Source: Puccinia triticina | Lineage: Eukaryota > Basidiomycota > Pucciniomycetes > Pucciniales > Pucciniaceae | DNA length: 64,000 bases | Assembly: GCF_026914185.1 (NCBI RefSeq) | Contig: NC_070564.1 | Span: 7,192,001-7,256,000, forward strand | Direction: 5' to 3' | Translations under genes and position numbers: made by a program | The notes under the pieces: model-generated | Told to the model about the DNA's origin: nothing | The model's input: the letters and a program-made list of their open reading frames with translations, nothing else | Databases searched by the model: none | Shown here: one piece after another, positions 44,431 through 55,970 of the stretch | Position numbering within the stretch: the first letter of the stretch is position 1 | How the letters are laid out: each line of letters starts with the position of its first letter

Positions 44431-47100
44431 GGATAAATATCACTAATTTGGTAGTTTCTTGGTGTTTCTGCCACTAAATCTCAGTGCAGCGTGGGATTTC
44501 TTCCATGATATTGGGACCAGAATGATCACATGCCCTCAAAAATTCACGGTGTACCTTGAATGACCACAAAACCCCCAAATGGAGCAGCCACAATGTGATC
44601 AGTTGCCAAATATCACTACTTTGGTAGTTTCTTGGTGTTTCTGCCACTATATCTCAGCGCAACATGGGATTTCTTCCATGATATTGGTACCAAAATGTTC
44701 ACATGCCCTCAGAGATTCATTGTGTACCTTGAATGACCTCATAACGTCCAAATGTAGCAGCCACAATGTGATCAGTTGCCAAATATGACTAATTTGGTAG
44801 TTTCTTGGTGTTTCTGCCACTATATCTCAGCGCAGCGTGGGAGTTCTTCCATGATATTGGTATCAAAATGTTCACATGCCCTCAGAGATTCATTGTGTAC
44901 CTTGAATGACCACAACCCCCCAAATGTAGCAGCCACAATGTGATCAGTTGCCAAGTATCACTAATTTGGTAGTTTCTTGGTGTTTCTGCCACTATATCTC
45001 AGCGCAGCATGGGATTTCTTCCATGATATTGGTACAAAATTGATCAAATGGCCTCAAGGGATCATGTTGTACCTTGAATGACCTCAAAACGGCCAAATGT
45101 AGCAGCCACAATGTGATCAGTTGCGAAATATCACTAATTTGGTAGTTTCCTGGTGTTTCTCCCACTATATCCCAGTGCAGCGTGGGATTTCTTCCATGAT
45201 ATTGGTAATAAAATGTTCACATACCCTCAAAGATTCATGGTGTACCTTGAATGACCACAAAACCCCCAAATGTAGCAGCCACAATGTGATCAGTTGCCAA
45301 ATGTGACTAATTTGGTGGTTTCTTGGTGTTTCTGCCACTAAATCTCAGTGCAGCGTGGAATTTCTTCCATGATATTGGTACCAGAATGATCACATTCCCT
45401 CAAAGATTCATTATGTACCTTGAACAACCTCAAAACCTCCAAACGTAGCAGCCACAATGTGATCAGTTGCCAAATATGACTAATTTGGTAGTTTCTTGGT
45501 GTTTCTGCCACCATATCTCAGCGCAGAGTGGGATTTCTTCCATGATATTGGTACCAAAATGTTCACATGCCCTCAGAGATTCATTGTGTACCTTGAATGA
45601 CCTCAAAACCTCCAAATGTAGCAGCCACAATGTGATCAGTTGCCAAATATGACTAATTTGGTAGTTTCTTGGTGTTTCTGCCACCATATCTCAGCGCAGA
45701 GTGGGATTTCTTCCATGATATTGGTACCAAAATGATCGAATGCGGTCAAAGATTCATTGTGTACCTTGAATGACTACAAAAACCCCAAATGTAGCAGCCA
45801 CAATGTGATCAGTTGCCAAATATCAATAATTTGGTAGTTTCTTGGTGTTTCTGCCGCTATATCTCAGTGCAGCATGGGAGTTCTTCCATGATATTGGTAC
45901 AAAAATGATCAAATGACCTCAAGATATCATGGTGTACCTTGAATGACCTCAAAACCTCCAAATGTAGCAGCCACAATGTCATCAGTTGCCAAATATGACT
46001 AATTTGGTGGTTTCTTGGTGTTTCTGCCACTATATCTCAGCGCAGCGTGTGAGTTCTTCCATGATATTGGTAATGAAGCGTTCACATGCCCTCAAAGATT
46101 CATGGTGTACCTTGAATGACCACAAAACCCCCAAATGAAGCAGCCACAATGTGATCAGTTGCCAAATATCAATAATTTGGTAGTTTCTTGGTGTTTCTGC
46201 CGCTATATCTCAATGCAGCATGGGAGTTCTTCCATGATATTGGTACAAAAATGATCAAATGGCCTCAAGGAATCATGGTGTACCTTGAATGACCTCAAAA
46301 CGTCCAAACGTAGCAGCCACAATGTGATCAGTTGCCAAATATGACTAATTTGGTAGTTTCTTGGTGTTTCTGCCACCATATCTCAGCGCAGAGTGGGATT
46401 TCTTCCATGATATTTGTACCAAAATATTCGCATGCCCTCAAAGAGTCATTGAGTACCTTGAATGACCACAAAACCCCCAAATGTAGCAGCCACAATGTGA
46501 TCAGTTGCCAAATATCAATAATTTGGTAGTTTCTTGGTGTTTCTGCCGCTATATCTCAGTGCAGCATGGGAGTTCTTCCATGATATTGGTACAAAAATGA
46601 TCAAATGACCTCAAGATATCATGGTGTACCTTGAATGACCTCAAAACCTCCAAATGTAGCAGCCACAATGTCATCAGTTGCCAAATATGACTAATTTGGT
46701 GGTTTCTTGGTGTTTCTGCCACTATATCTCAGCGCAGCGTGTGAGTTCTTCCATGATATTGGTACCAAAATGTTCACATGCCCTCAAAGATTCATTGTGT
46801 ACCTTGAATGACCACAAAACCCCCAAATGTAGCAGCTACAATGTGATCGGTTGCCAAATATCACTAATTTGGTAGTTTCTTGGTGTTTCTGCCAAGATAT
46901 CTCAGCGCAGCGTGGGAGTTTGTCCATAATATTGGTACAACAATGATCAAATGCCCTCAACGGATCATGGTGTACCTTGAATGACCTCAAAACCTCCAAA
47001 TGTAACAACCACAATGTGATCAGTTGCCAAATATCACTGATTTGGTAGTTTCCTGGTGTTTCTCCCACTATATCTCAGTGCAGCGTGGGAGTTCTTCCAT
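44431..47100 (-). repeat. 173-bp tandem array, minus orientation (~16 units)
   Basis: Second minus array of the same unit, leading into the right terminal repeat. Two roughly 350-bp blocks at 45830-46070 and 46530-46770 are almost identical, a sign of higher-order duplication. Confidence 0.9.
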
Positions 47101-47622
47101 GATGTAAGACACCTTACTCAAATCTGGTACAAACATTAAATCAATCTCAGGCCTAGTAGAAATTTAAGATATTGGATACAATGAGTCATATATACAAGCC
47201 ATTACATTTGAACAAAATTGATGTAGCATGATATATTGAGACTGATTGTTTTTTTTTTTTTTTTTGGAAAGTAGATTTCAACACTTCTGCAAGGCTCAAG
47301 TGACAATAATTCATGCCTCCCCATTCCTCCTCCCCCCTTTCCCTCCCTGCTTGACTTAACAGACTATTTTTTCTCAGGAATAATTCATATTAGTATGTAA
47401 AAATGACCTATTTGATCTGGCAACAAAATGAAGCTTTTACTATGGTTGAAAACTAAGAAAGGAGGAAATCAAGAGAGAGATGATAGAAGGGTTATGATGT
47501 TGCAGGAAGGAAACAAATTAAAGAGAAATTACAAAAAAAAAAAAAAATGATCAATATAATTTGATCAATATATGCCATATTGATCAATATATGCCTTCCC
47601 AAATTCATCCATGTTTGTAGTG
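47101..47622. repeat. Right terminal inverted repeat of the CACTA-like element
   Basis: Reverse complement of 36557-37080, ending TTTGTAGTG. Confidence 0.85.
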
Positions 47623-47642
47623 TAGTTGTGTGATTTCTTTCA

Positions 47643-47662
47643 GATTTACAGTCTCGGTGCTC
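47643..47662 (+). promoter_or_regulatory. Copia primer-binding site matching a tRNA-Tyr anticodon arm
   Basis: GATTTACAGTCTCGGTGCTC starts immediately after the 5' LTR. It has no TGG start. Its complement contains CGAGA-CUGUAAA-UC, which is an anticodon stem and loop with GUA (Tyr). This fits priming by a cleaved half-tRNA, as known for Drosophila copia with tRNA-iMet. Confidence 0.5.
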
Positions 47663-47702
47663 AAACTCAGCAACCTCACCTTGCAACTAGGAGCGGTTCT
47701 CG

Positions 47703-50700
47703 ATGTCCGGTAGATCTACGCGAAAATCTCCTGCGGTCAAAACCTCGACAACAACATCCGCGCAGGACGAGCGAGACTACATAAAATGTCCAATACTCGT
47801 CGGCAAGAATTATCCTATTTGGCAAAGGAAGATCAAGGTCTACCTCAAAGTCAAGAAGCTGCAAGAATGCATCGAAGAGCCTATGGATGAAGAACCTGAC
47901 GATGACAAAGAGGATAAATATGCCCGAGCCGCGCATATTCTTGGTGGCCATGTCTCTGACGATATCTACAACCACATCATCACCGACAAAAATATCCTTG
48001 ACGCATATGCTCTCTGGACAGAACTCAACAATGAATATGCCTCATCGTCGATTCTGGCCATCTATCGAGTATGGTGCAAGTGGGAGGATGTTCAGTTTAA
48101 CGGTGATATCCCCAAATACATCACTAATCTCAAAACAGTTCTAGCTGAATTCTCAGCGATGGGCTTTGTTATACCACCTCAAATTATTAGTTGCGCAATC
48201 ATCGCTCGAATTCACAAGAAACGCCCAGCTTTGATGGAAACGCTAGTCAGCAACACTGAACTTCTCTCGCAACCACGCAAGATACTCGCGAAGCTTCGTG
48301 ACGTAGCTCACCATGATGCTGTGGCTCTCTCCAAGGCTGCCCAAATCTACTCGGAAGGAGCAGCTCCCGGCACTTCAACGGCACTGGCTACTTCTGCCGG
48401 AGGACAACATGGAGGACCATCTGGCTCTGGCCAGCGCAAGCGAAAGCCTCAACCGTCTTGCCGGGGAGGCCACAATCCCCTGGCTACAAATCATACGGAG
48501 GCAACTTGCTGGACGTTGCACCCAGATCAGTATGCTCAATTTCAGAAAGCTAGAGCTGCTGCTACCGGCCTGGTCGCAACAGTAACCGAACAGGAGGCCA
48601 CTCAAGAACCTCTCATCCGACCGTCCTTTGGTTATCTTACTGGTCCGAAAAACTCTGACGGGAGTCCACACATGGTGCTTGACTCAGGAGCCAGCCATCA
48701 CATGCTGAACTCCCTTGATCTCTTTGGAGAAACGCAACCGGTTTCCATCAGCATTGCGACAGGGAATCAAACAGATCAGCAGGAACTTCTTGCGACTGCA
48801 AAGGGTGATGCTACCCTGCGATTCACCAACGGAGCAGTAATAGTGCTTAAAGACGCTCTTTACGTTCCCAACATCACTCGCAATCTCGTGTCCTTCGTTC
48901 AGCTCATGAATCAATCAGCGACCATACTCCCCTCTCAACAAGGATTCGAAGTCAAGATTGATGATCTCAGTGCAATAGCTGTCGACACGTCTAACAACAT
49001 TTTTGAGATTACCGGTATTCGAGACACCCAGGAAGTGCCGGTCGCGAATTTGACTCAAATCAAGACAACAGCCACTCCGAATGAGCTCGTGAAATGGCAT
49101 AACCGACTTGGTCACGCGTCCCGTAAGCGAATCCAAACAATGGTCAACTTTTCCATCCCAAACAAGATCGTGAGCGCATGCAATGCTTGTATGAAGGGAA
49201 AGATCACACGGCAGCCTTTCGGAAGCCACTTCAAGATGGCCACGAAACCGTTAGAAGTGGTTCACACCGATCTTGTGGGCCCAATCTCTCCATCTACAAA
49301 CGCGGGTGCTCGCTACTTCATGACACTAGTGGATCAATATACTGGGTTTATCCATACGTCGATCCTCAAGCAAAAGGGTGAAGCGTGTGCAGCAATTACC
49401 GAATATAGGACATTCTTTGAGAAGCAATCTGGATTTGAACTCAAAAAGCTAATCAGTGACGGCGGTGGCGAGTTCGTGAACAAAACTCTCAACAAACTGC
49501 TAACAGAAGCTGGAATCAAGCATACAGTGTCACCTCCGTATACGCCGCAGCACAATGGCTTTGCGGAGCGAGCAAATCGAACCGTCATCGAGATGACGCG
49601 CACTCAAATGATGCAAGCAAACTTAGCCCCTGAATGGTGGGCTGAAGCGGTCCGAACGGCTACATCAATCACCAATTGCTTACCATCACTTGCAAAGACA
49701 AAGGCATCACCTATGGAACTCATGTTCAAGATAAAGCCAAACATGAACTTCTTTCGACCCTTTGGATGCCGAGCGTGGATTGTGAAACCAAAGCAAAATT
49801 GGCACATGAAGTTTGGATCAATTTCTTGGGACGGGGTCATGCTAGGGTACGACAATGATTTCTTGGCGTATCGTATTTTTTGACTGGACGATAAGTCATT
49901 CGTGACAGCGAAGCACGTACAATTTGATGAGGCGGAATTTCCGCAAGTTGGAGCGTTGCGCACCAGCCTCAACTACTACGGTGTCAACAAGCTGCCCTCC
50001 TTCGTACAAACTGAGCCGCTTCCATACTCGGAGGAGGAGGATGTTGAGGAGCGCCTTCGAAACCAACTCAAGGAGGAGCTAGAGCGCCGTGAGATTCAGG
50101 ATTACTTGAATAGTCGATCCCCCTCGCCGTCAGAAGATCCAACACTTCAGCGGGAAAACCAAAGCAACCACTCTGATCAAATCACTGAACTGTCAGGTAA
50201 TCCAGTGGAGTCAGTCAGTCGGATCAAAGTCATCGGTCTGAGACATCCCACACTGATTTCAAGCGAAATTGATGCTGCAAATATTCGCACGGACAAGAGA
50301 CGCCAAGCTTTTCTGACCAAATCTGGAGAACCCGAGAACCATCGCGAGGCAATGGCGGCGCCGGATGGCATCAGCTGGAAGGAAGCTGAGCTCAAGGAGG
50401 TTCTTAACATGAAAGACCACGAAGCATGGATACAGAGACAACGGCGAGCATCTGACTTACCAATTCCTGCGACCTGGGCTTTTCGCAAGAAACTTGGTTC
50501 TGATAATCAAGTCATAGAATACAAGGCAAGAATTTGCGCTCAGGGATTTCGACAACAACATGGTCTGAATTTTGGAGAAACTTATGCCCCCACTGGACGT
50601 CCAGGCTCTTTTCGGCTCTTGCTCTCATTTGCGGTCGATAACAGCTACGAGATTCACCAACTCGACGTTCGCAGTGCTTTTCTAACTTGTCCATTAGAAG

Positions 50701-52058
50701 ATGAGGTCACTCTCTTGCCGCCTCCAGGCATGGACTGTCCTCCAGGTACGGTTCTTGAACTCAAAAAGGCAGTCTATGGCCTTCGACAGGCTCCGCTCGT
50801 TTGGTACAAACGGCTCGCAACTTTTCTCAAGAAAATCGGCTTTGTTGTCTCTCTGGCCGATCCATGTGTTTACTACAGGGTAAATGTATCTGGACGCGAA
50901 GACACCTTTTTGTTTGCACATGTGGACGACCTCGTAATAATCAGCAAGAAGCCGGATATCTTTAAACTTGAGATGGAATCTGAATTCAAGATAAAATATC
51001 CCGGATTGGCAACGTTTCTATTGGGAATGAACATTGATCGGACCTCAGAAGGTATCCATGTGATTCAGGCTCAGTACGTTGAGCGGAAACTAGCAGAATT
51101 TGGTTTTGATGGTCTGCATCCAGCTTCTTGTCCGTTGAATCCAAAGGCTTATCTCAAGAAAGCAACAGCAGATGAAATAATCGAATTCAAGAAACTCGGG
51201 GTTAATTTTCGAGCTTTAGTTGGTTCACTAAACTACCTGAGTGTATTCACTAGACCGGACATCGCCTACGCAGTCAGCGCGCTATCTCAGTACCTCGAAC
51301 ACCCGGGCATCCATCACTACAACGCCGCAAAGCAAGTCTTCAGGTATCTTCTCGGCACTAAGACGCTCGGTCTGCTATACAAGAAGAACTCTGATTCAAG
51401 TCTCAGGGCGTACGTGGATGCCGACTGGGGCAACTGCCCAGATACAAGAAGATCAACCACCGGCTATGTTGTTCTAGCTGGCAATCATCTGCTCTCATGG
51501 AAATCCTCGAAGCAGCCCACGGTATCGCTATCTACCGCCAAAGCGGAATATAAAGCTCTTTCTGATCTAGGAAGAGAGCTAGCTTGGTATCAAAACCTCA
51601 TCTCTGAAATAGAAACTCATCAAACACCAAAGAACATCAAAGTTTTGGTAGATAATCAAGGCGCGATAGATCTCGCGAATAGTGAGACGTCTCAAAATAG
51701 CTTTAGAACTAAGCACTTGAATATTCGACTCCATTTTGTTCGAGAGCTAGTCGTCGACAAACTCATCAAGCTATCCTATGTCAAATCAAATGTGAATGCA
51801 GCCGACTTTCTCACTAAGCCAACCGGTCGACTTGTTATCAAACAATCACTCATTGATATTGGCATTACGGCACTCTCATCCGATTCTTCGACTTCACCCA
51901 ATCGAAGCAAGGTGGGCTGTGAAGATTCGAGTGCCGCGCCCGCGCCAAAAAGGCAAAGAGGGCCTGGTGGCAAACCTAACCCAAACAGGAATAAAGGTCA
52001 GCAACCGTTTCCTCAGACTATGCATATGCATAAGTCCCATCACCAGGCAGATGAATAA
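47703..52058 (+). pseudogene. Copia gag-pol polyprotein with one TGA
   Basis: ATG 47703 opens a frame to TAA 52056-52058, broken only by TGA 49881-49883 (YRIF*LDDKSFVTAKHV). Order: gag (YPIWQRKIKVYLKVKKLQEC onward); a zinc-knuckle-like CRGGHN..CWTLHP with a missing first Cys; protease VLDSGASHHMLNS; integrase with WHNRLGHASRKR..CNACMKGK, then HTDLVGPISP, SDGGGEFVNK and QHNGFAERANRT; RT with WAFRKKLG.., QLDVRSAFL, AVYGLRQAPLVWYKRL and FAHVDDLVII; RNase H with ADWGNCPDTRRSTTGYVVLA and STAKAEYKAL. The last 47 codons lie inside the 3' LTR. Restoring the one stop aside, all catalytic residues are visible. Confidence 0.9.
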
Positions 52059-52646
52059 GCTTTGGCTGACATCTTTGCTCCCCTCAGCCACGTCAACAAA
52101 CGACGCAGAGCCCCCCAAGATCCAGCAGAGCAAGCAACTGTTAAGGTGAGTCATGCAAACTGATCCCCAGCGTAGTAGAAGACGGCGGACTGACAGAGAC
52201 TTTGGGTCCGCAGTACCAACGACTCTCAGGAACGCCAAGGCCAACTTGGTCCCAGCCTCAGAGGAAGAATCACCCCGGCTTCGTCAGGAGGTGAGTCTTC
52301 TGTCTGCAGAGCCCCCATTATAGGCGGAGAGCTAATGCAATGTGAACGTAGACATTAGCATAGCATCCCGCCTATCCAAGCGCATTGACAAGCATTGAGG
52401 TGTTTGACTCAATAGCCTTTGATGTAAGCCCTTCAGTCTCACAGCTTTGTTGTGAGACCAGATACTGATTGAGATATCAGATCTTCCAGATCCCATTCAG
52501 ATCCTTCCGACTTCTCTTCTGTTCTCTTATCTTTTCTGTTACGGACTTAGATCCGCTCTTAGGTAAAAAGATAAACTCAGAAGAACTATATTGTAAATAC
52601 AGCTAAACTAACAAGAAATAAAATCTTAGTTGTGTGATTTCTTTCA
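51918..52646 (+). repeat. 3' LTR of copia
   Basis: 729 bp, preceded by the short purine run AAGCAAGGTGGGC. It carries the polyprotein stop at 52056-52058, so its first 140 bp are coding in this position. Confidence 0.9.
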
Positions 52647-53301
52647 CCAGCCTCAGATGTGACTGTGTAGCAACCACAAGCCACTTATTACAGTAACCTA
52701 GCAACCACAAGCCACATTAATAAAGCGGCATAGTAACCATGGGGCTGTGCAAGTCATTTAAGCAGACTACACAGCAATACAGGAAGCTGTGCAGGTCACT
52801 TGAGAAGACTCCATAGCAACCAGAGGGCTGTGTAAGCCACACTTGTAACTAGATCACCAGCTAAATTTGCTCATGTATACACTGCCACACTGTACATAGC
52901 TGTATTTGCACAGCATTTGCAAAGGCACACCAGCCAAAACCCCTCATGTACATAGACCACCAGCATAAATGCCTCACATTTTCCTATATAAGGAGGGGCT
53001 CTCTATTCCTTTTCCCCCCATCCAATCAAGGAGATCATTCCCCCCACGAGATTCAAATAAATTGTCACCCTCACACTCTCTGCCACATAATAAAATACTA
53101 GCTTTATATTTTGAAATACACAGTCCACTGTGAGCCACTTGTGAGAAAAGTATTCAACTACACTAGACCACTGTCTTCTTGCTTCCAGCCTAGCTGGGGG
53201 TGTTGTCAGTCTTTGTCTTTTAGAGAAGCAGGGGTTTCCCCACACATACTTCTCTAAATTCAGCCATAAGAGGTGCAAACCGCTTTGAAGTCTCACACCG
53301 C

Positions 53302-53564
53302 GTCAAGGAGGCTATTGACTAGGTCCATGGTGAGTGGTAGTGGGTATTTATTCTTCACTGTGACGGCATTCAACTTTCTGTAGTCAAAGCACAGCCGTAA
53401 ATTGCCGTCCTTCTTTCCCGTAAATAGGACAGGAGCCGCCCAAGGCAAGGCCGTCCGCTGAATGGTGTGTCCAGGGCCTCATTCTCTGCTGGGGATAATT
53501 GGACAATCCGACTAGCTTGGGGAACCGCACCCTGCACAAGATCAACCCTAAAATTGTACTTGAG
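53302..53564 (-). pseudogene. Element A RT N-terminal part
   Basis: [40 protein letters not shown] and SLLDA are RT motifs 1-2. Upstream, [32 protein letters not shown] is joined to it through a short deletion and frame change near 53460. TGA at 53565-53567 separates it from protease. Confidence 0.8.
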
Positions 53565-54590
53565 TCAAGGTGGGAGTCTTTGGGTTTCCTTCTTGCAAAA
53601 CATCTCAAGGTACTGGTAGTAACGGCGTGGTACTAGCTCTTTGGCCGTCTTCGTCGGCGCCACCTTCCTTGCCTGGGCCGCTAAATGCGCTGATGTGGAC
53701 CAGGAAGTTTTGGCCGCGCAAACGTCTGTTGAACTCAAGGGTCCTAGAAGAGGTACCCGTTTGCCAGTTTTCCTTAACATCTCATATGGGTGGGAAAGGG
53801 TGTTGGACTCACATCGCGGGGTTGTTATGCCGCACGTAGTGCGCACCCCCTCGTCAATTATCCTTGCTTGCCTCCCTACGGGCTCCTCCCTGTTTGTGGA
53901 GGTTTTTTTTGGATAAGACGAAACCGCTTCTGCAGTCACAATGAGGCTCAGTTTGTTGATTGCAGTTGGTGTGCGAATACAACAATCCTTCCAGTTGATG
54001 AGGTGTCCGAACCGACGGATCCATGGTATTCCTAGGATTCCATCGTATGAGTCTTTCAGTTTAGTGACAATAAATGTAGTCGGTGACGGGTCGTTATCAA
54101 TGATCAGGTTGATTTCACGCGAGGTTTGGCTGGTTGATCCATCAAACCCCAATATGGTTCTCACAGTGGACGAGGGCCTGCACTGCAGCTTAGTCTTAAG
54201 AATGAAGTTGTCGCTCACAACATTGTGTGTGGCTCCTGAGTCGACAAGGAATGTGGAGCAGGGGGTTGTGGCTAGGAGAAAATGTAGTGGTTTGATTGCT
54301 AAAGAGAGGAACATCCGGGGGTCGGTAGTATTAGAAGTGATAATGCTACTTGTTCCAAACTCAGCTACTACAAGATCTCTGCTGCTTGGGGGAGGCACAA
54401 CCTTCACTCCCGAGCAGCGCCATTTTTTGAGCCCTCTGCCCGGCCTGCACCGCGGTTTGTTCCCGTGTCCGCCGTCAGACGTCAAACCTCCTCCTCTAAC
54501 TCCGCAATTCAGGCTGCCGCTTTGCCTTTTCCCTTCACTTTCTTCGGGCATTCCCTTGCAATGTGGCCTTGTTTGCCGCAGTGGAAGCAA
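53565..54590 (-). pseudogene. Element A protease and linker
   Basis: The open frame holds the retropepsin motif FLVDSGATHNVVSDNF and the later DGILGIPWIRRF (ILG block), then a long linker to VPRRYYQYLEMFCKKETQRL. The frame overlaps the end of gag by about 80 nt in another phase, as expected for frameshifted gag-pol, and ends at TGA where RT should continue. The DSG catalytic triplet is intact. Confidence 0.8.
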
Positions 54591-55772
54591 AGTCCCGCTC
54601 TCATCATCTCAGCCTTCTCCTTCCCCGAAAAGTGTCCCCGTAGTGCGGAAAGGTCCATGGCGTTTGGGTCGGCGGCCATGGGAGTGGAAGTGTTGGGGTA
54701 GGTTGGGCCGGCGCCATTTATCTTGTTATTGATCTTCAATACTAGGTTACTGAGGTCAGCAAGCTCTTTGAACTGAACGCAAGCAAGGACTAGCGCAAGG
54801 CGGACATCCTTCTTGAGCCCCTGCTGGTACTGGCTCATCAAGGTTGACTTCTCCCACCCTGTGTTGGTTGCGTGCTGGTTAAATTGAAATGTGTAATGGG
54901 CCACTGATTTCGTTTGCTTCAATGCCCGGAGCGCCTTCTCTGCCCTTGGCCGTTGTTTGGTGTTGTAGAACATCATTTGGAACGCCGTTGCAAACTCCAT
55001 GTAAGTGACTGGCTGGCCTGCAAAGAGTCTTGTTGTGAAGGGTTGGGCCCACGTACTTGCTTGGCCGGTCAAATAGGAGATGGAAAATATGACCTGGCTC
55101 CAATCGTCGGGAAACATCTGAGGGTTTGTGAGCCCCACCTTTGGGGGTCTCACAGGATCCTCTCACAAGACTTTCACATAGCCTTTCACAAGATTACATA
55201 AGCCTATTGTACTTAGTCTCAGTTCCTCTCTTCCCTAGTCCAGTAGAGAACCTTGGATCCCTTCTCTCTACTGGCTAGGTAAGCCTTTTCCTTCTCCTCT
55301 CTCATCACTCTAGTTGTACTTACAGAGAACCTTGGATCCCTTCTCTCTACTGGCTAGTCCCTGAAATCCAGTATATGTTGGCACTAGAATCACTTCCAGG
55401 CTCTTCAGCCTATCCCTTGTGCCTCCTTTTGACCCATCAGTGAAGACCCCTATTTAGGATTCTTACAGGGTTTGATAGAATATAGAGGCCCACCTGCGTC
55501 ACGTAGACCTCGGCCTTTGCGCCGCGCGTGCCGTTGAACTTGTCTGGTACTCCGATTTTGGGTCCTTTTGCTGGGGTTCTGGCTGGGTTTGGTAGTGGGC
55601 CTTGTTGCTCTGGGGCCATGGGTGGGACAATGGGTACGGCGACGGGGGCAACTAGTCCAGCTCTTGTCTCTGCTAGCTTGGCTTTGGCTTGCTGTCGTAG
55701 AGATCTTTCTTCTTGGATCGTGGTTGTGAGTTGGTTGACCCTGAGCCGTAGTACTTTGATTTTGTCAGCCAT
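54509..55772 (-). pseudogene. Element A gag (capsid, zinc knuckle), split by a solo LTR
   Basis: ATG 55772 starts a coiled-coil leader (MADKIKVLRLRVNQLTTTIQ), a Pro-rich linker and the capsid start PDKFNGTRGAKAEVYVTQVG. At 55473 the frame meets a solo LTR. Without it and one gggtt, it reads LYILSNP|QMFPDDWSQVIF in frame. Capsid continues (FSISYLTGQASTWAQPFTTR, TYMEFATAFQMMFYNTKQRP, LKQTKSVAHYTFQFNQHATN). A CCHC knuckle CFHCGKQGHIAREC sits near the end, with stop at 54509. This is the typical gag of chromoviruses in rusts. Confidence 0.85.
55127..55467. mobile_element. Solo LTR I in element A gag
   Basis: 341 bp, TGTGAGCCCC..GATTCTTACA, flanked by gggtt (55122-55126, 55468-55472). It contains a direct repeat of AGAACCTTGGATCCCTTCTC about 80 bp apart (55245 and 55326). 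Confidence 0.8.
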
Positions 55773-55891
55773 GGGATTGGTGGTGTTCTGGTTTTCTGGG
55801 TTCTGGTTTGATTGGTTTTCTGGTTTGGTCGGTTTATTGGTTTCTGGTTCTGTCTGGTCTGTTTGGTTCTAGCATTGTTCCCTGTATAGAG

Positions 55892-55970
55892 ATTCAGCAA
55901 TATGTAATGGTCGTGATGGGGAAGAAGGCGCTTTCTGGGTCTTGTGCAATGAGTATGTAGATTGCTGAAT
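55892..55970 (-). promoter_or_regulatory. Self-priming signal of element A
   Basis: ATTCAGCAAT (55892-55901) lies against the 5' LTR where a tRNA site is expected, and its exact inverse ATTGCTGAAT (55961-55970) lies inside the LTR. On the minus-strand RNA, the presumed 5' end can pair with the primer site, as in the Tf1/sushi group. No TGG tRNA-type site is present. Confidence 0.6.

Larger units (their letters stand above)
36557..47622. mobile_element. Giant non-autonomous CACTA-like (EnSpm) fold-back element
   Basis: This 11,066-bp element begins CACTACAAACATGGATGAAT and ends ATTCATCCATGTTTGTAGTG. It is flanked by the 3-bp duplication tag. CACTA ends plus a 3-bp duplication define the CACTA superfamily. 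The terminal inverted repeat is about 0.5 kb and leads straight into arrays of a roughly 173-bp repeat, inverted relative to each other. From left to right: about 18 units plus, 0.23 kb spacer, about 8 units minus, 2.4 kb unique core, about 16 units minus, terminal repeat. No transposase ORF is present, so it must be mobilised in trans. Confidence 0.85.
35845..47642 (+). repeat. 5' LTR of copia, split by the CACTA-like element
   Basis: 35845-36556 and 47626-47642 together make 729 bp and match 51918-52646. The break carries tag on both sides (36554-36556, 47623-47625). Confidence 0.9.
35845..52646 (+). mobile_element. Ty1/copia element in the F 3' LTR
   Basis: The LTRs are 729 bp: 35845-36556 plus 47626-47642, and 51918-52646. 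They begin TGTGAAGATTCGAGTGCC and end GTGTGATTTCTTTCA. The duplication is ccagc (35840-35844, 52647-52651). One polyprotein frame (47703-52058) has a single TGA. The 5' LTR holds an 11-kb CACTA-like element. The LTRs differ at about seven positions (by eye), so it is young. Confidence 0.92.
23030..53297 (+). mobile_element. Element F: Ty3/gypsy retrotransposon with an antisense gene
   Basis: Plus strand. LTR1 is 23030-23877 (848 bp). LTR2 starts at 34600 and ends at 53297, and is also 848 bp once its two inserts are removed. Both begin TGTGGTAGACGC and end GTCTCACA. The duplication is ccgc (23026-23029, 53298-53301). The order is LTR, primer site, gag, protease, RT-RNase H-integrase, an antisense three-exon gene, polypurine tract, LTR. 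It was hit by solo LTR H in gag-protease and, in LTR2, by solo LTR E1 and a copia element. The LTR copies differ at about 13 positions by eye. Nonsense codons and a frameshift inactivate gag-pol. Confidence 0.92.
34600..53297 (+). repeat. 3' LTR of element F, interrupted by E1 and copia
   Basis: The pieces 34600-34787, 35831-35844 and 52652-53297 add up to 848 bp and align end to end with LTR1. The first insert (E1) and the second (copia) lie 18 bp apart and have independent duplications. Confidence 0.9.

Noticed and set aside
37123..47068. About 30 ORFs of 60-126 codons with similar products across the arrays
   Set aside because: They follow from the 173-bp repeat, which is not a multiple of three. 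They lie on either strand according to array orientation and are closed by each new unit, with no motif.
37081..47100. CRISPR-like array
   Set aside because: Units are contiguous, 173 bp and lack spacers; the context is a fungal transposon.
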